This document shows positions 9,282 through 17,695 of a stretch of DNA of 41,181 bases, one piece after another. Each line of letters opens with the position of its first letter. Position 1 is the first letter of the stretch. The notes below the pieces were generated by a model. It had not been told where the DNA came from. It saw only the letters and a list, made by a program, of their open reading frames with translations, and searched no databases. The translations under genes and the position numbers were made by a program. Source of the stretch: an uncultured Spirochaetota bacterium. Lineage in GTDB: Bacteria; Spirochaetota; Spirochaetia; Treponematales; UBA12059. The stretch covers positions 1-41,181 of the forward strand of contig CALMRC010000157.1 in assembly GCA_937873275.1 (NCBI GenBank), written 5' to 3'.

Positions 9282-9371
9282 AACCGGCTCGATGGAAGCC
9301 GGTTGACCTGCGGGCAATTCGCCGAAGCTTGCTTCGGCGCCGCCAAGCCGGCATCGCCGGCTTGGCGGCGC
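9282..9371. repeat. Cluster of three further inverted repeats, including a 16-bp stem
   Basis: Hairpins: 9282-9289 with 9297-9304 (8 bp, 7-nt loop); 9320-9328 with 9331-9339 (9 bp); and 9337-9352 with 9356-9371 (16 bp perfect, ATC loop). The second and third overlap and are mutually exclusive. The last could be a bidirectional terminator between the convergent kinase and lipoprotein genes. Confidence 0.7.
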
Positions 9372-9402
9372 ACTCCGTGGTTGATTCCGGGAAGATGTTC
9401 CC

Positions 9403-10986
9403 CTAGAACGCGAAGCCCACCCCGAGACCTCCCGCGTAGTACCAGCTGGAGAAGGCCGCCCACTCCCCGGCGGCGTAGGCGGAAACCACCAGACCCGAAT
9501 CCGGGGCGTACCAGTGCGCCTCGGCGCCCACGGACAGGGGAGGCCGGAACCCCGGCGTGCCGCCGAAGGGCTCCGTCCGGACCGCCGCGGAGAGGGCCAG
9601 GGCCAGGTCTCCTCCCAGTACCCCGGGCAGGAGGGCTTCCGCCCCGGCCCGGCCGTAGGCCCAGGCGAAGAGTCCGGGCGTCGCCTGGGGGCCGTCCTCC
9701 CACCCGGGGTAGTAGGTCGACGCGTGGGCGTGTAGGCTGCCGAAGACCCGGGAGGTCCGGGTGGAGGCCTCCAGGACGATACCCGCGTCCAGGCCGGGAT
9801 ACCGGGCCGGGCCGTCCCAGGAGGGCGGGAACCCCGAGGAGGCCTCGTCCAGGAAGCTCGCCACCGAGGCGGAGGCCAGGAAGGCGGCCGCTCCCCGGGG
9901 TCCCCCGGCCAGGGCGGTCTTCACGGAGACCGTGACGGAACCCCAGGAAGGATCCGCCCCGGAATACCCGAAGTACGGGACGAGCATCCCCGACGCGACG
10001 AGCTCCGATTTCCCTCCGAAGAGACCCCCCACGCGGACGCCCGCGAAGGCCGGCATCCGGGCCGCGGAGTCGGCGCCCCGGGGGGTCGCAAGGAGGTAGG
10101 TCCCGACGGAGGCCTGGAAGGAACCCTCCGGCAGGATCCGGGCGTCCGGGGCGAAGAGGGCCCCGGAAAATCCCCCGTGCAGGCTCGAGAACCGCTGGGG
10201 ATCCGCCTCCGGGGTCACCTCCACCACGGTCTCCAGGGAAGAAGCCCCGCCGTCCTCCCCCGCGGCGGTCAGACGGGCGTAGTAGGTCCCGGGGGGCGAC
10301 GCCCGGCGCGATTCGTCCCTCCCGTCCCAGGTATGGCTTCCGAAGGCGGAATCGAGATCGAGGTCCCGGACGGATAGGACCGTCCGTCCGTCGGGCCCCC
10401 GGATCTCCAGGTCCGCCCGTCCGGGGGCGGATACGGACCACTCGAACCGGGTCCGGCCCAGGGATCCCGGGGCGCCGGGGTCGAAGGAAGCCGGGGCGGC
10501 CTCCAGGCCCGTGAGACGGAAGGCCGCCGGGGGCATCCAGGCTTCGAGCTCGACCTGGGCTCCGACCCCCACGACCGTCCGGGCGGACCAGGCCTCGTAG
10601 CCGAAGGCCCGGGCTTCCACGAACCGCTCCCCGGCGTCCACCTCCGCGGAGCCTCCGGCATACGAACGCCCGTCCACGTACAGGGTAGCCCCGACGGGAA
10701 GGCCCCGCACGAGGATCCATCCCCGGTAGGCGGGCGGGGGCGGGGACGGGAAGAGGAATCCCGAGGAGGCGACATCGGCGGCGGGCGGATCCACGGGCCT
10801 GGCCGGAGGGGGCGAGTCCTTCTTTCGCTGGGCGGCTATCGCCGCGGCGGAGGAATCCCCCGTCGCGGATGCCTCGTACGCGCCGCCGCTCATCCCGGCG
10901 CAGGATGCCAGGACGGATGCGGCGACGACCGCGGCGAGCACTGCGGGGCCGGACGGTTCGCGTACGGGAAGACGGGGCTTATTCAT
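9403..10986 (-). CDS. Lipoprotein with PEGA-like, FlgD-like Ig and beta-barrel regions
   Basis: 527 residues. The N-terminus is a lipoprotein signal with lipobox LASC (Cys29). A Ser/Pro-rich linker is followed by a PEGA-like segment (VRGLPVGATLYVDGRSYAG, then VDAGERFVEARAFGYE). About residues 190-260 hold a FlgD-like Ig module (HTWDGRDESRRASPPGTYYA). The C-terminal half reads like a beta-barrel (repeated aromatic/glycine strands) and ends GGLGVGFAF with a terminal Phe. A lipid anchor, surface-type modules and a barrel in one chain is an unusual order. It has its own RBS (GGAGGA) and a TATACT box about 20 bp upstream (11010-11005). No precise family or function is recognised; an envelope role is likely. 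Confidence 0.75.
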   Translation of the reverse strand: MNKPRLPVREPSGPAVLAAVVAASVLASCAGMSGGAYEASATGDSSAAAIAAQRKKDSPPPARPVDPPAADVASSGFLFPSPPPPAYRGWILVRGLPVGATLYVDGRSYAGGSAEVDAGERFVEARAFGYEAWSARTVVGVGAQVELEAWMPPAAFRLTGLEAAPASFDPGAPGSLGRTRFEWSVSAPGRADLEIRGPDGRTVLSVRDLDLDSAFGSHTWDGRDESRRASPPGTYYARLTAAGEDGGASSLETVVEVTPEADPQRFSSLHGGFSGALFAPDARILPEGSFQASVGTYLLATPRGADSAARMPAFAGVRVGGLFGGKSELVASGMLVPYFGYSGADPSWGSVTVSVKTALAGGPRGAAAFLASASVASFLDEASSGFPPSWDGPARYPGLDAGIVLEASTRTSRVFGSLHAHASTYYPGWEDGPQATPGLFAWAYGRAGAEALLPGVLGGDLALALSAAVRTEPFGGTPGFRPPLSVGAEAHWYAPDSGLVVSAYAAGEWAAFSSWYYAGGLGVGFAF

Positions 10987-11030
10987 GGGGATCCTCCGAT
11001 TTCCAGTATAGCGCGTACCACCCCCGGGGG

Positions 11031-11064
11031 CGGGAAAAGAAGACCGCCCCGGAGTCCGGGGCGG
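11031..11064 (-). terminator. Rho-independent terminator of the galU-to-DUF134/NifX gene run
   Basis: Read on the minus strand, an 8-bp stem (11064-11057 with 11051-11044, CCGCCCCG/CGGGGCGG, 5-nt loop) is followed by the T-rich tail TCTTCTTTTC (about 11043-11034). It lies 47 bases beyond the DUF134-NifX stop. Confidence 0.75.
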
Positions 11065-11110
11065 CTCGGATCGGTCCGAGGCGAGGGGATCCCTCGCCCA
11101 GCGGGGGTCT

Positions 11111-11788
11111 TCAGGACGGATGGGCGCAGTCGTGCCCCTCGTGGTCGTGGGAGCAGACTTCCCCGGAGTCGGAGAGGCGTCCCGCCGTCCAGGCTTCCGC
11201 CGCGGAGCGGACGGGACCGGACACCCCCCGCACCGGGGTGATCCCGAAGGAGGCCATCACCCGGACGGCGCCCTCGCCCATGCCGCCGGCCAGCATCACC
11301 CGAACGCCCGCCTTGGCCAGGGTGGACGCGGCGGCGCTCTTGCATCCCGCCCCGTCCGGGGCTGCGAAGAACTCCTCCTTCACGACGGAGCCGTCCCGGA
11401 CGTCGAAGAGGGTGAAGCCCTTGCAGGACCCGAAGTGGGGGTCCACCATCCCGTCCCGGGTGGGGACGGCGATCCTGTACTCGTTCATTTCCGTGGTTGC
11501 CATCTGTACGATTCCTCCGTCGAATTCCAACGCCTTTCCGTTGACCAGGGCGTCCGCGATCTTGCGCCGCGCGGTCTCCACGATGCGCCCGAAAGTCTGC
11601 CGGGAAACGCCCATCCGGACCGCCGCGGCTTCCTGGTAGAGCCCCTCCAAGTCCGCCAGGCGGACCGCCTCGAGTTCGTCCAGGGATATCACGACGGTTT
11701 CCAGGTCCCGCAGGGGGGTACCCGCGGGCTTGAAGGCCCGGGACCGGGGCCAGCCCCGAACGCGGCGCTCCGATACGGGACGGGACAT
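11111..11788 (-). CDS. DUF134 DNA-binding-like domain fused to a NifX/NifB-type cofactor domain
   Basis: 225 residues. Residues 1-95 match DUF134, which has a sigma-like helix-turn-helix ([53 protein letters not shown]). Residues 105-205 are a dinitrogenase iron-molybdenum cofactor biosynthesis domain ([31 protein letters not shown]). The tail [13 protein letters not shown] is His/Cys/Asp-rich and looks metal-binding. The ATG follows the mrp stop by two bases, so both are co-translated. Such pairs occur widely in anaerobes without nitrogenase, where they are thought to handle Fe-S or metal clusters. No nif genes are present here. The combination suggests a metal- or cluster-responsive regulator, an inference. 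Confidence 0.88.
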   Translation of the reverse strand: MSRPVSERRVRGWPRSRAFKPAGTPLRDLETVVISLDELEAVRLADLEGLYQEAAAVRMGVSRQTFGRIVETARRKIADALVNGKALEFDGGIVQMATTEMNEYRIAVPTRDGMVDPHFGSCKGFTLFDVRDGSVVKEEFFAAPDGAGCKSAAASTLAKAGVRVMLAGGMGEGAVRVMASFGITPVRGVSGPVRSAAEAWTAGRLSDSGEVCSHDHEGHDCAHPS

Positions 11789-11790
11789 GT

Positions 11791-12579
11791 CTACCGGGCC
11801 TCCGCCCGGGCGAGCACGCCCTCCACGCCTTCGGCCAGGTCCGAGGCCGTCGTGCGCACGTCCTCGGACAGGCCGTCCCACAGCAGGTGTCTTCGCTGCG
11901 CAAGGTCGGCCCGCCAGGGCATCCGGGCCAGGACGGGCATGCCCAGGTCCGGGCTGCCGGCCCCTTCGCCGGAAAAGAGGGGGACTTCCCGGCCGCAGTG
12001 GGGGCAGACCAGGGACTCCATGTTCACCACCAGTCCCAGGGCGCGGGTGTCGGTCTGGCCGGCCATGTGGACGGCCTTGGCCACGATCATGGATACGAAG
12101 TCCTGGGGGGTGGCCACGAAGACGAGGCCGTCGAAGGGCAGAATCTGGAGGGCCGTCAGCATCACGTCCCCGGTGCCCGGGGGAAGGTCGACCACCAGCC
12201 AGTCCAGGTCCCCCCAGGCCGTGTCGGTCCAGAACTGCTTGACCGCCTGGGACAGGAGGGGTCCGCGCCAAATGACCGGCCGGGACTCCTCCTCGATCAG
12301 GAAGTTGATGGACATCACCTCGATCCCGTCGTCGGACTTGATGGGTACCAATTTCCCGTCGTCCGTCTCGGCACGGAAGGAATCCACGCCGAGAAGCCGG
12401 GGCACGCTGGGACCCGTGATGTCCGCGTCCAGGATGCCGACCCGGGCCCCCTTGGCCGCGAGCGCCTGGGCCAGCAGGACGGCGACCGTGGACTTGCCGA
12501 CGCCCCCCTTGCCGCTGGCCACACCGATCACCCGGGCGATTCGGGGATTCGCGTTCCCCGCGGGTTTTTGCTCCTTCAT
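11791..12579 (-). CDS. Mrp/NBP35-family iron-sulfur cluster carrier ATPase
   Basis: 262 residues of the Mrp/ApbC/NBP35 family, P-loop ATPases that bind and transfer a [4Fe-4S] cluster. The deviant Walker A is [13 protein letters not shown] near residue 20; the conserved [14 protein letters not shown] follows. The Cys pair VCPHCG for the bridging cluster is near residue 190. The length is that of the short archaeal/anaerobe type, without the N-terminal DUF59 domain. AAGGA precedes the ATG. It is followed after two bases by DUF134-NifX, a frequent partner. Confidence 0.94.
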   Translation of the reverse strand: MKEQKPAGNANPRIARVIGVASGKGGVGKSTVAVLLAQALAAKGARVGILDADITGPSVPRLLGVDSFRAETDDGKLVPIKSDDGIEVMSINFLIEEESRPVIWRGPLLSQAVKQFWTDTAWGDLDWLVVDLPPGTGDVMLTALQILPFDGLVFVATPQDFVSMIVAKAVHMAGQTDTRALGLVVNMESLVCPHCGREVPLFSGEGAGSPDLGMPVLARMPWRADLAQRRHLLWDGLSEDVRTTASDLAEGVEGVLARAEAR

Positions 12580-12669
12580 GGCATATCCTTGATAATGGGC
12601 TTATGCCAAATAATACCCCGATCGGGGGCGTGCGTCCAGAGAGGACGTGGCGGCGGGTTTTTCCGGCGT

Positions 12670-13863
12670 TCAGAGCGCCGCCCGGAGAACTCCCTCGAGT
12701 TCCTCCGGGGCGAGGGGTACGGGATTGGCCTTCATGGAGCTCGAGGCCCGGGCGTCCTCCGCCAGGGAGGGCAGGTCGGCCTCCCGGACGCCCCAGGAAG
12801 ACAGCCCGGGGATCCTGAGGTCCTCGGCCAGCGCGGACAGGGCGTCGACCAGGTCCTCGGGACCCGCCCCGGCCGAACCGGTGACGAGACGGGCCGCCCG
12901 GGCGTACCGATCCAGGGCGGGACCGTCCGGAGCGCGGTCCCGCAGGGCCCGGATGTTGGCCGCGGCCGCCGGGGCCAGGAGGGCCGCGCAGGCCGCCCCG
13001 TGGGGAACCGGGAAGCGGCCGCCCAGGGGCGCCGCGAGCCCGTGCACGGCCCCCAGGCCCGCGTTCCCCAATGCCAGGCCGCCGAACAGGGAGACCCGGG
13101 AGAGTATGGTGCGCGCCTCCCGGTCCCCGCCGTCCCGTACGGCCCGGCGGAGGGCCGGATCGGCTTCCTCCAGGGCGGCCGCGCAGAGTGCGTCCACGGC
13201 GGGATTCGCCTTGAGGCAGACGAAGGGTTCCAGCACCTGGGTCAGGGCGTCCATGCCCGTGTAGGCCGTGGGGGCCGGGGGGAGTTCGAGGCAAAGCTCC
13301 GGGTCCACCAAGGCCAGCCGGGGGTACATGGACGGGGACCGGAGGGAAACCTTCACCCCCCGGGCAGGTTCCGAGAAGACCGCGTTCTTGGTGGCCTCGC
13401 TGCCGGTGCCCGCGGTGGTGGGCACGGCGATCACCGGGACCGAGGGGCCCGTCAGGGGCCGGCCGGCCCCGATCACCTCCGCGTAGTCCAGGGGGTCCCC
13501 GGGATTCGCGAGGAGGATGCCCACGCCCTTGGCCAGGTCCAGGGCGCTGCCTCCGCCGAAGCCGACCACGACGAGCCCCGGGGGCGGTCCGGACGGACCG
13601 CCCGCCAAGGCCGGGGCCGCGAACCTGCGGGCCTCCTTGAGGGCGGAGCGCAGGACATCGAAGGTAGGTTCCCCGGACGTCGGGAATTCCGCTACCTCGA
13701 GGCCGGCGGCCCGGAGGGATGCCCGGGCGGAGGCGGCCCGGGACGGATTCCGGCCGGTGATCAGGAAGGCCCGGCTTCCCAGGGCGGCGGCTCGGCGACC
13801 GAGCTCCGCCGCGGCGCCTTCCCCGAAGAGGATCTCCCCGGGGCCCGAGAAGCCCCAGGTCAC
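12670..13863 (-). CDS. Iron-containing alcohol dehydrogenase family oxidoreductase
   Basis: 397 residues. The N-terminal NAD(P)-binding half has [12 protein letters not shown] and [12 protein letters not shown], and the C-terminal half has the metal site. By alignment with the known ligands of FucO-type enzymes (Asp, His, His, His), the positions here are D205, Q209, H274 ([12 protein letters not shown]) and H288 ([10 protein letters not shown]), so the first histidine is Gln. The Gln form occurs in a subgroup that reads TGMDALTQ; metal use there is uncertain. The start is the GTG at 13863, whose bases overlap the TGA of the monooxygenase-like gene (GTGA). The conserved N-terminus [11 protein letters not shown] follows immediately. 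The substrate is unknown; a small alcohol or aldehyde is likely. Confidence 0.9.
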   Translation of the reverse strand: MTWGFSGPGEILFGEGAAAELGRRAAALGSRAFLITGRNPSRAASARASLRAAGLEVAEFPTSGEPTFDVLRSALKEARRFAAPALAGGPSGPPPGLVVVGFGGGSALDLAKGVGILLANPGDPLDYAEVIGAGRPLTGPSVPVIAVPTTAGTGSEATKNAVFSEPARGVKVSLRSPSMYPRLALVDPELCLELPPAPTAYTGMDALTQVLEPFVCLKANPAVDALCAAALEEADPALRRAVRDGGDREARTILSRVSLFGGLALGNAGLGAVHGLAAPLGGRFPVPHGAACAALLAPAAAANIRALRDRAPDGPALDRYARAARLVTGSAGAGPEDLVDALSALAEDLRIPGLSSWGVREADLPSLAEDARASSSMKANPVPLAPEELEGVLRAAL

Positions 13864-14168
13864 CGCAGGTCCCGCTCGGGCACGTAGACCCCCTCGTAGA
13901 ACTCCCGGGTCCGCTCCCCCGCCAGGAGGGGCTCGGCGGTCTCCTTCCACCGGAGATAGTGGGCGGTCTCCTTGTGCCGGGCGGGGGCGTCCTCGTCCCG
14001 GTACGCCTCCACCAGGAGGAAGCGGGAGGGATCCCCGGCGTCCCGGAGGACGTCGAAGCGCGCGACCCCGGACTCCCGGTTGGACGCCCATGCGTTCTCC
14101 AGGGTCGCGGCCAGGAAGGCCTCCTCGGCTCCCGGCTTGACTTGAATGCGGACCAATACGACCTTCAC
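13860..14168 (-). CDS. Small quinol monooxygenase-like protein (ABM/YgiN family)
   Basis: 102 residues forming one ferredoxin-like ABM domain: [40 protein letters not shown] and [17 protein letters not shown] are typical. Members act as dimers on quinols or polyketides, degrade heme, or have no known substrate. The start is GTG at 14168 with AGGGAGA upstream. Its TGA overlaps the GTG of the Fe-alcohol dehydrogenase, suggesting that the two act in one redox step; this is inference. Confidence 0.85.
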   Translation of the reverse strand: MKVVLVRIQVKPGAEEAFLAATLENAWASNRESGVARFDVLRDAGDPSRFLLVEAYRDEDAPARHKETAHYLRWKETAEPLLAGERTREFYEGVYVPERDLR

Positions 14169-14190
14169 GATGTCTCCCTTCGGCCCGGAA

Positions 14191-15042
14191 TCAGCGGGCC
14201 GTCTCCCCGGATTTCTCCCGATGGAAGGCCCGGATGACCTCCCGGTAGGCGGGATCCTCCCAGGCGTAGCGAAGGAGGGCGTCCAGGAAACCCGCCGGAT
14301 CCCCGGTGTCCAGGCGGGTGCCCCGGACCGGGGCCCAGGCGACCTTGCCCGCGGCGATCAGCCGGTCCAGGGCGTAGGCGTGGTAATACTCCCCGCCGGA
14401 ATGCCGGGCCCAGCCCTCCGCCAGGATCTCGAAGAATTCGGGGGTGTAGAGGTAGCGGCCCAGGGAGATCTCCCGGCTGGGCTCGGTTCCCGGGGCGGGC
14501 TTCTCCACGAAGCCCCGAACGTGGACGCCGTCCGGGGCGGGGTCCAGGACGCCGTACCGGGAAACGTCCCCCGGCTCGTGGAGCCCCGAGAGCACGGAGC
14601 ACCCGGTCCGCTCGTAGACGTCCATGAGCTGGCGGGCCAGGGGGGGCGTCCCAAAGTGGAGGTCGTCGGGGTAGGCCACCACGCAGGGCTCGCCGCCCAG
14701 CCAGGGCGCGGCCTGGAGGAGGGCGTGCCCGGTGCCCAGCATCCGGGACTGGCGGACGAAGGAGACGTTGACCTGGGGGGGGGCGATCCGTTCCAGCTTG
14801 CCCGCCGCGCCCTCGGCCTCGAACACGGATTCCAGCTCGGGATCCCGGTCGAAGTAGTCCTCCAGGACCTTCTTCCGGCGGCTCGTGAGGATCAGGATGT
14901 CCCGGATGCCCGAGGCCGCGAACTCCTCGACCACGAAGGCGATGCTCGGTTTCGTGAGGAGGGGGAGCATCTCCTTGGGGACCGTCTTGGTGACCGGAAG
15001 GAAGCGGGTTCCGTATCCCGCCGCGACGATGACGCCTTTCAT
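14191..15042 (-). CDS. galU: UTP--glucose-1-phosphate uridylyltransferase
   Basis: 283 residues, the usual GalU/GtaB length. It makes UDP-glucose from UTP and glucose-1-phosphate for envelope glycans and glycolipids. The nucleotide-binding loop AAGYGTRFLPVTKTVPKEML near residue 7 and the sugar-phosphate segment GFVEKPAPGTEPS are diagnostic. Its ATG has no Shine-Dalgarno and lies 7 nt after a TACCAT -10 box, predicting a leaderless message. It heads the minus-strand run galU, ABM-like, Fe-ADH, mrp, DUF134-NifX, all closely spaced. Confidence 0.95.
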   Translation of the reverse strand: MKGVIVAAGYGTRFLPVTKTVPKEMLPLLTKPSIAFVVEEFAASGIRDILILTSRRKKVLEDYFDRDPELESVFEAEGAAGKLERIAPPQVNVSFVRQSRMLGTGHALLQAAPWLGGEPCVVAYPDDLHFGTPPLARQLMDVYERTGCSVLSGLHEPGDVSRYGVLDPAPDGVHVRGFVEKPAPGTEPSREISLGRYLYTPEFFEILAEGWARHSGGEYYHAYALDRLIAAGKVAWAPVRGTRLDTGDPAGFLDALLRYAWEDPAYREVIRAFHREKSGETAR

Positions 15043-15049
15043 GCCGGAA

Positions 15050-15078
15050 ATGGTAGCGGAGGCCGGCCCCGGTGTCCA
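15050..15078 (-). promoter_or_regulatory. Promoter of galU, leaderless layout
   Basis: On the minus strand TGGACA (15078-15073), a 17-bp spacer and TACCAT (15055-15050) are followed by 7 nt and the galU ATG. No ribosome-binding site fits in between. Confidence 0.55.
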
Positions 15079-15104
15079 GGAGTCCGGTTCGCCACGGTTC
15101 TCGC

Positions 15105-15133
15105 TTGATGGCTCCGGAGTATTCAGCTAGGAT
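15105..15133 (+). promoter_or_regulatory. Promoter of the unknown exported protein at 15150
   Basis: TTGATG (15105-15110), 17 bp, TAGGAT (15128-15133). GGGAGGA (15139-15145) then precedes the ATG at 15150. It is back to back with the galU promoter. Confidence 0.5.
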
Positions 15134-15149
15134 GGCACGGGAGGATCCC

Positions 15150-15986
15150 ATGCGCAGTTTCCGCCTTGTCCCGGCAGCCATTCTTCTCCTCGGTATGTCC
15201 CTTTCCGCGTTCGCCATGGGCGCGGCCGAGGTCCTCCGCTACCCGGTCCGGACATCCTCGGACGGGAGTCTCGCGGTCATTTCCACGACGGGGGGGAAGG
15301 TCGAGCGCATGAACCTGCCGGCGTCCTCGCAGGACGGGTACCGTTTCTCTTGGCAAGGCAGTTTCTACGAACTTGTAACCTATTCGACCGGCCGGTACGC
15401 CGTGATGGCCCTTGATCCCTATCTGAAGGGGCGCTCGCTCCGGCACGCGCTTTACATGAAGGGCCGGGAGAATCCTCGCTCTCCTATCCCGGAATGGGTG
15501 ACCGACGAGCGTCTGCTCCTTTCGGACCTCCCCCAGTATGCGGGCGTCCTTGCCTTGCGGTACTCGAAGGCCAGCATGGCTTCGACGAAAAAACTCTCGA
15601 CGGAGCAGGTGCTTCGGGATACCATACAACCCTTCCTCGTTTCGACCCTCGGGAATCCTTCGGACGCGGACCGAGCTACTGCGGCGATCCTGGCGGATGA
15701 CCTCACCCTCAAGCTCGCCTCCCAAGCACGGCTTTCGACCTATTGGATAGAGGTCCTCCGGAGGGATCCGGACGGGGCTCCGAAGGATACGAGCTATGTC
15801 TCGACGAGGAAGATATATGCCCTGGTGGAGCTTCCCTTCGATGTGTGCCTCGCCGCGGTGGCCGACCTTCAACGTACCGCGGAGTCCGGCGGCGCTCCGG
15901 AATACGCGGGCCCTTCCGGGGCGGGGATGCTGGCCAACCTTTCCGAACTCCTCCGGAAGGAAGCCGGGATCGGCGCTGTTCCGTAG
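15150..15986 (+). CDS. Exported protein of unknown function
   Basis: 278 residues. A clear Sec signal peptide (MRSFRLVPAAILLLGMSLSA, cleavage near AFAMGA) is followed by a soluble mixed alpha/beta protein that I do not recognise. ATG 15150 is preferred over the in-frame ATG 18 bases upstream because GGGAGGA sits at ideal spacing. Third codon positions are less GC-biased than in neighbours (many CTT, TTG, TAT, ATA, TCG codons), so the gene may be younger, imported or under weak selection. It is divergent from galU and convergent with the lipoprotein gene at 16093. Confidence 0.7.
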   Translation: MRSFRLVPAAILLLGMSLSAFAMGAAEVLRYPVRTSSDGSLAVISTTGGKVERMNLPASSQDGYRFSWQGSFYELVTYSTGRYAVMALDPYLKGRSLRHALYMKGRENPRSPIPEWVTDERLLLSDLPQYAGVLALRYSKASMASTKKLSTEQVLRDTIQPFLVSTLGNPSDADRATAAILADDLTLKLASQARLSTYWIEVLRRDPDGAPKDTSYVSTRKIYALVELPFDVCLAAVADLQRTAESGGAPEYAGPSGAGMLANLSELLRKEAGIGAVP

Positions 15987-16092
15987 AATTCGTTCCCGCT
16001 TCGAGCCTCTCCACAGATTCGCCTTGCCGGGGCCCGGGCCGAAATCGCAAGTGTTCGAGCCCGATCTCCAACGCCTTGGGACCTTGCCGACC

Positions 16093-16827
16093 CTACCTCC
16101 AGGCCAGGGAGAACTCGATCGGCCTTTCCAGGACCAGGAGGTCCATCAGCCGGATCGCCGCCGTGAGGGTCCGGTCCGAAATGGAGCCGCCCGAATGCCG
16201 GACCACGGGGCCCGGAGCCCGGACCTGGACGCGGATCTCCGCGGCCTCCAACTCCGCCAGGGCCGCCGGTCCCAGAAGGGCCCGGAGCATCTCCCGGTAC
16301 TCGCCGGCGGTGACGGGATAGGGGTCCAGGGCCGGGGGCGAAAGGGCTTCCAGCAGGTAGGGATCCAGTCCCGGGAAAAGAAGGGGCAGGGATTCGGCGT
16401 TCTTCCGGGAAATACCGAAGGACAGGGAAGTGACCCCGTCCGCGGCCGCGATCCGGAGGATCCCGGACCCGGCGATCTCGGGATCCGCGGCGAGGGCGGC
16501 CAGGCTCCGGACGGAGAAACTCCCGCGGAAGCGATCCGGCCCGGGGGATTCCGCGGAGACCGCGGTCAGGCCCCGCCGGGCGGCCTCGCGCCGGACCGCC
16601 TCGGGGTCGACCAGGGGGGCCGACACCGGAGAGACGGATCCGCCGGAGGCCAGGGACCGGAGCCGGGCGGCGGCGGCCTCGGGCACCCGGGCGTCCACGG
16701 ACAGGGACCCCGAGCCGTCGGGATTCACCGCCAGGGTGACTCCCGCGGAGCAGGACGCGAGGAGGAACAGGGCGGCCAGCGCCGCCAGCGTCGGAATCGG
16801 GGTAGACGGTCGTCGAACGCGGTGCAT
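16093..16827 (-). CDS. Lipoprotein of unknown function
   Basis: 244 residues with a lipoprotein signal and lipobox LASC (Cys26). The mature part opens VTLAVNPDGSGSLSVDARV, a strand-rich start like that of small spirochaetal and firmicute LppM-type lipoproteins. It continues with helical segments and GVTSLSFGISRKNAESLPLLF. No catalytic motif is visible. GGAAGAGG precedes the ATG. Its neighbours give no pathway hint. Confidence 0.75.
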   Translation of the reverse strand: MHRVRRPSTPIPTLAALAALFLLASCSAGVTLAVNPDGSGSLSVDARVPEAAAARLRSLASGGSVSPVSAPLVDPEAVRREAARRGLTAVSAESPGPDRFRGSFSVRSLAALAADPEIAGSGILRIAAADGVTSLSFGISRKNAESLPLLFPGLDPYLLEALSPPALDPYPVTAGEYREMLRALLGPAALAELEAAEIRVQVRAPGPVVRHSGGSISDRTLTAAIRLMDLLVLERPIEFSLAWR

Positions 16828-16900
16828 GGCGCCTCTTCCGGGATCGGGATGGGGGACGGACCGGGGACCGGCCCGCGGGGGCCGCCGGACGGATCCTCGG

Positions 16901-16929
16901 TTCCGGCCTGTCCCCGGGTGTACTAGAAT
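16901..16929 (+). promoter_or_regulatory. Candidate promoter of the membrane protein at 16982
   Basis: TTCCGG (16901-16906), 17 bp, TAGAAT (16924-16929); a second possible -10, TACAAT, begins at 16930. The -35 box is poor. GGGGAGGG lies just before the ATG at 16982. Confidence 0.35.
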
Positions 16930-16981
16930 ACAATACTACAGAAGCTAGGTTACATCCGGCCCGGACGGGCGGGGAGGGCGT

Positions 16982-17539
16982 ATGTCGGAGAGATTCTGGA
17001 GGATCCTGGGTTCCGGGTGGTTCCTGGCCGGGGCGGCGGCCCTGTTCGCGGGCTTCCTGCCTCTCGTGCTGGTTCCCTACGCGGATGCGGCGGCGGCCTA
17101 CACCCCCGAGGGCGGGGGCTTCGACACGACGTTCTTCTACACTCCCGGAGAAGCCCTGAACCGGGCGGCGGCCTTCGACGAGGCCGGCCGGTTCGCCTAC
17201 ATCGCGGACCGCTGGACGATGGACCTTTTCTGGCCCCTGGTCTACGGGGCCTTGTTCGCATCGGCCGCGGCCTTCGCCCTGCGCCGAGCCGCGGCGAGTC
17301 CCGGAGCCTTCGCTCGGGTCCTTCGGGGCCTGGTCCTGGCGGGACCGCTTTTGGACTACGCGGAGAACGTCGCAGCCACCGTGCTCGTGGCCTCGGTTCC
17401 GGCGAGGCCCATCGGCTGGGCCCTGGCGGCCTCGGTCCTGACGCCGGCCAAGTGGATCGCCATATCCGCCGCGGGGGTCGGCATCGTGGGGCTGTATGCC
17501 GCCTTCGCGGTCCGGGCCCTGGGCGGGAGAAGAACCTAG
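16982..17539 (+). CDS. Four-helix integral membrane protein of unknown function
   Basis: 185 residues with hydrophobic helices at about 10-32, 82-102, 113-135 and 145-175, and a long outward loop (about 35-80) rich in aromatic residues (YTPEGGGFDTTFFYTPGEAL). A conserved-looking charged phrase GPLLDYAENVAAT lies in the third helix. The overall form recalls small uncharacterised membrane proteins with LLDYxEN. A strong GGGGAGGG precedes the ATG. It is followed after about 150 bp by the acyl-CoA synthetase. No function assigned. Confidence 0.72.
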   Translation: MSERFWRILGSGWFLAGAAALFAGFLPLVLVPYADAAAAYTPEGGGFDTTFFYTPGEALNRAAAFDEAGRFAYIADRWTMDLFWPLVYGALFASAAAFALRRAAASPGAFARVLRGLVLAGPLLDYAENVAATVLVASVPARPIGWALAASVLTPAKWIAISAAGVGIVGLYAAFAVRALGGRRT

Positions 17540-17562
17540 GTTCCTCGGAACGCGGATCGCCG

Positions 17563-17588
17563 GCCGGGCCGCCGGAACCCCGCCCGGC
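17563..17588. terminator. Weak hairpin after the membrane protein gene
   Basis: Arms GCCGGGC (17563-17569) and GCCCGGC (17582-17588) pair over 7 bp with a 12-nt loop, followed by GATAATC. There is no real T-tract, so this is only a possible terminator. Confidence 0.3.
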
Positions 17589-17695
17589 GATAATCGCGCC
17601 GACTTGTCTGCAACCTCTCTGAGGCCTCGGGTGTCTAAAGCACAGCGCGACAGCGCCCGGAGCCCCTCCGGTATCCTCGATCGGGAGCAAAAATC

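Noticed and set aside
11111-12579. Nitrogenase cofactor locus
   Set aside because: Only NifX-like and Mrp-type genes occur, with no nifHDK, nifB radical SAM or nifEN; this pairing is common in non-fixing anaerobes.
12580-12669. CCCCGATCGGGG followed by TATTATTT as a terminator before mrp
   Set aside because: The stem has only four pairs outside the GATC loop, too weak to call. It may equally be part of an mrp promoter.
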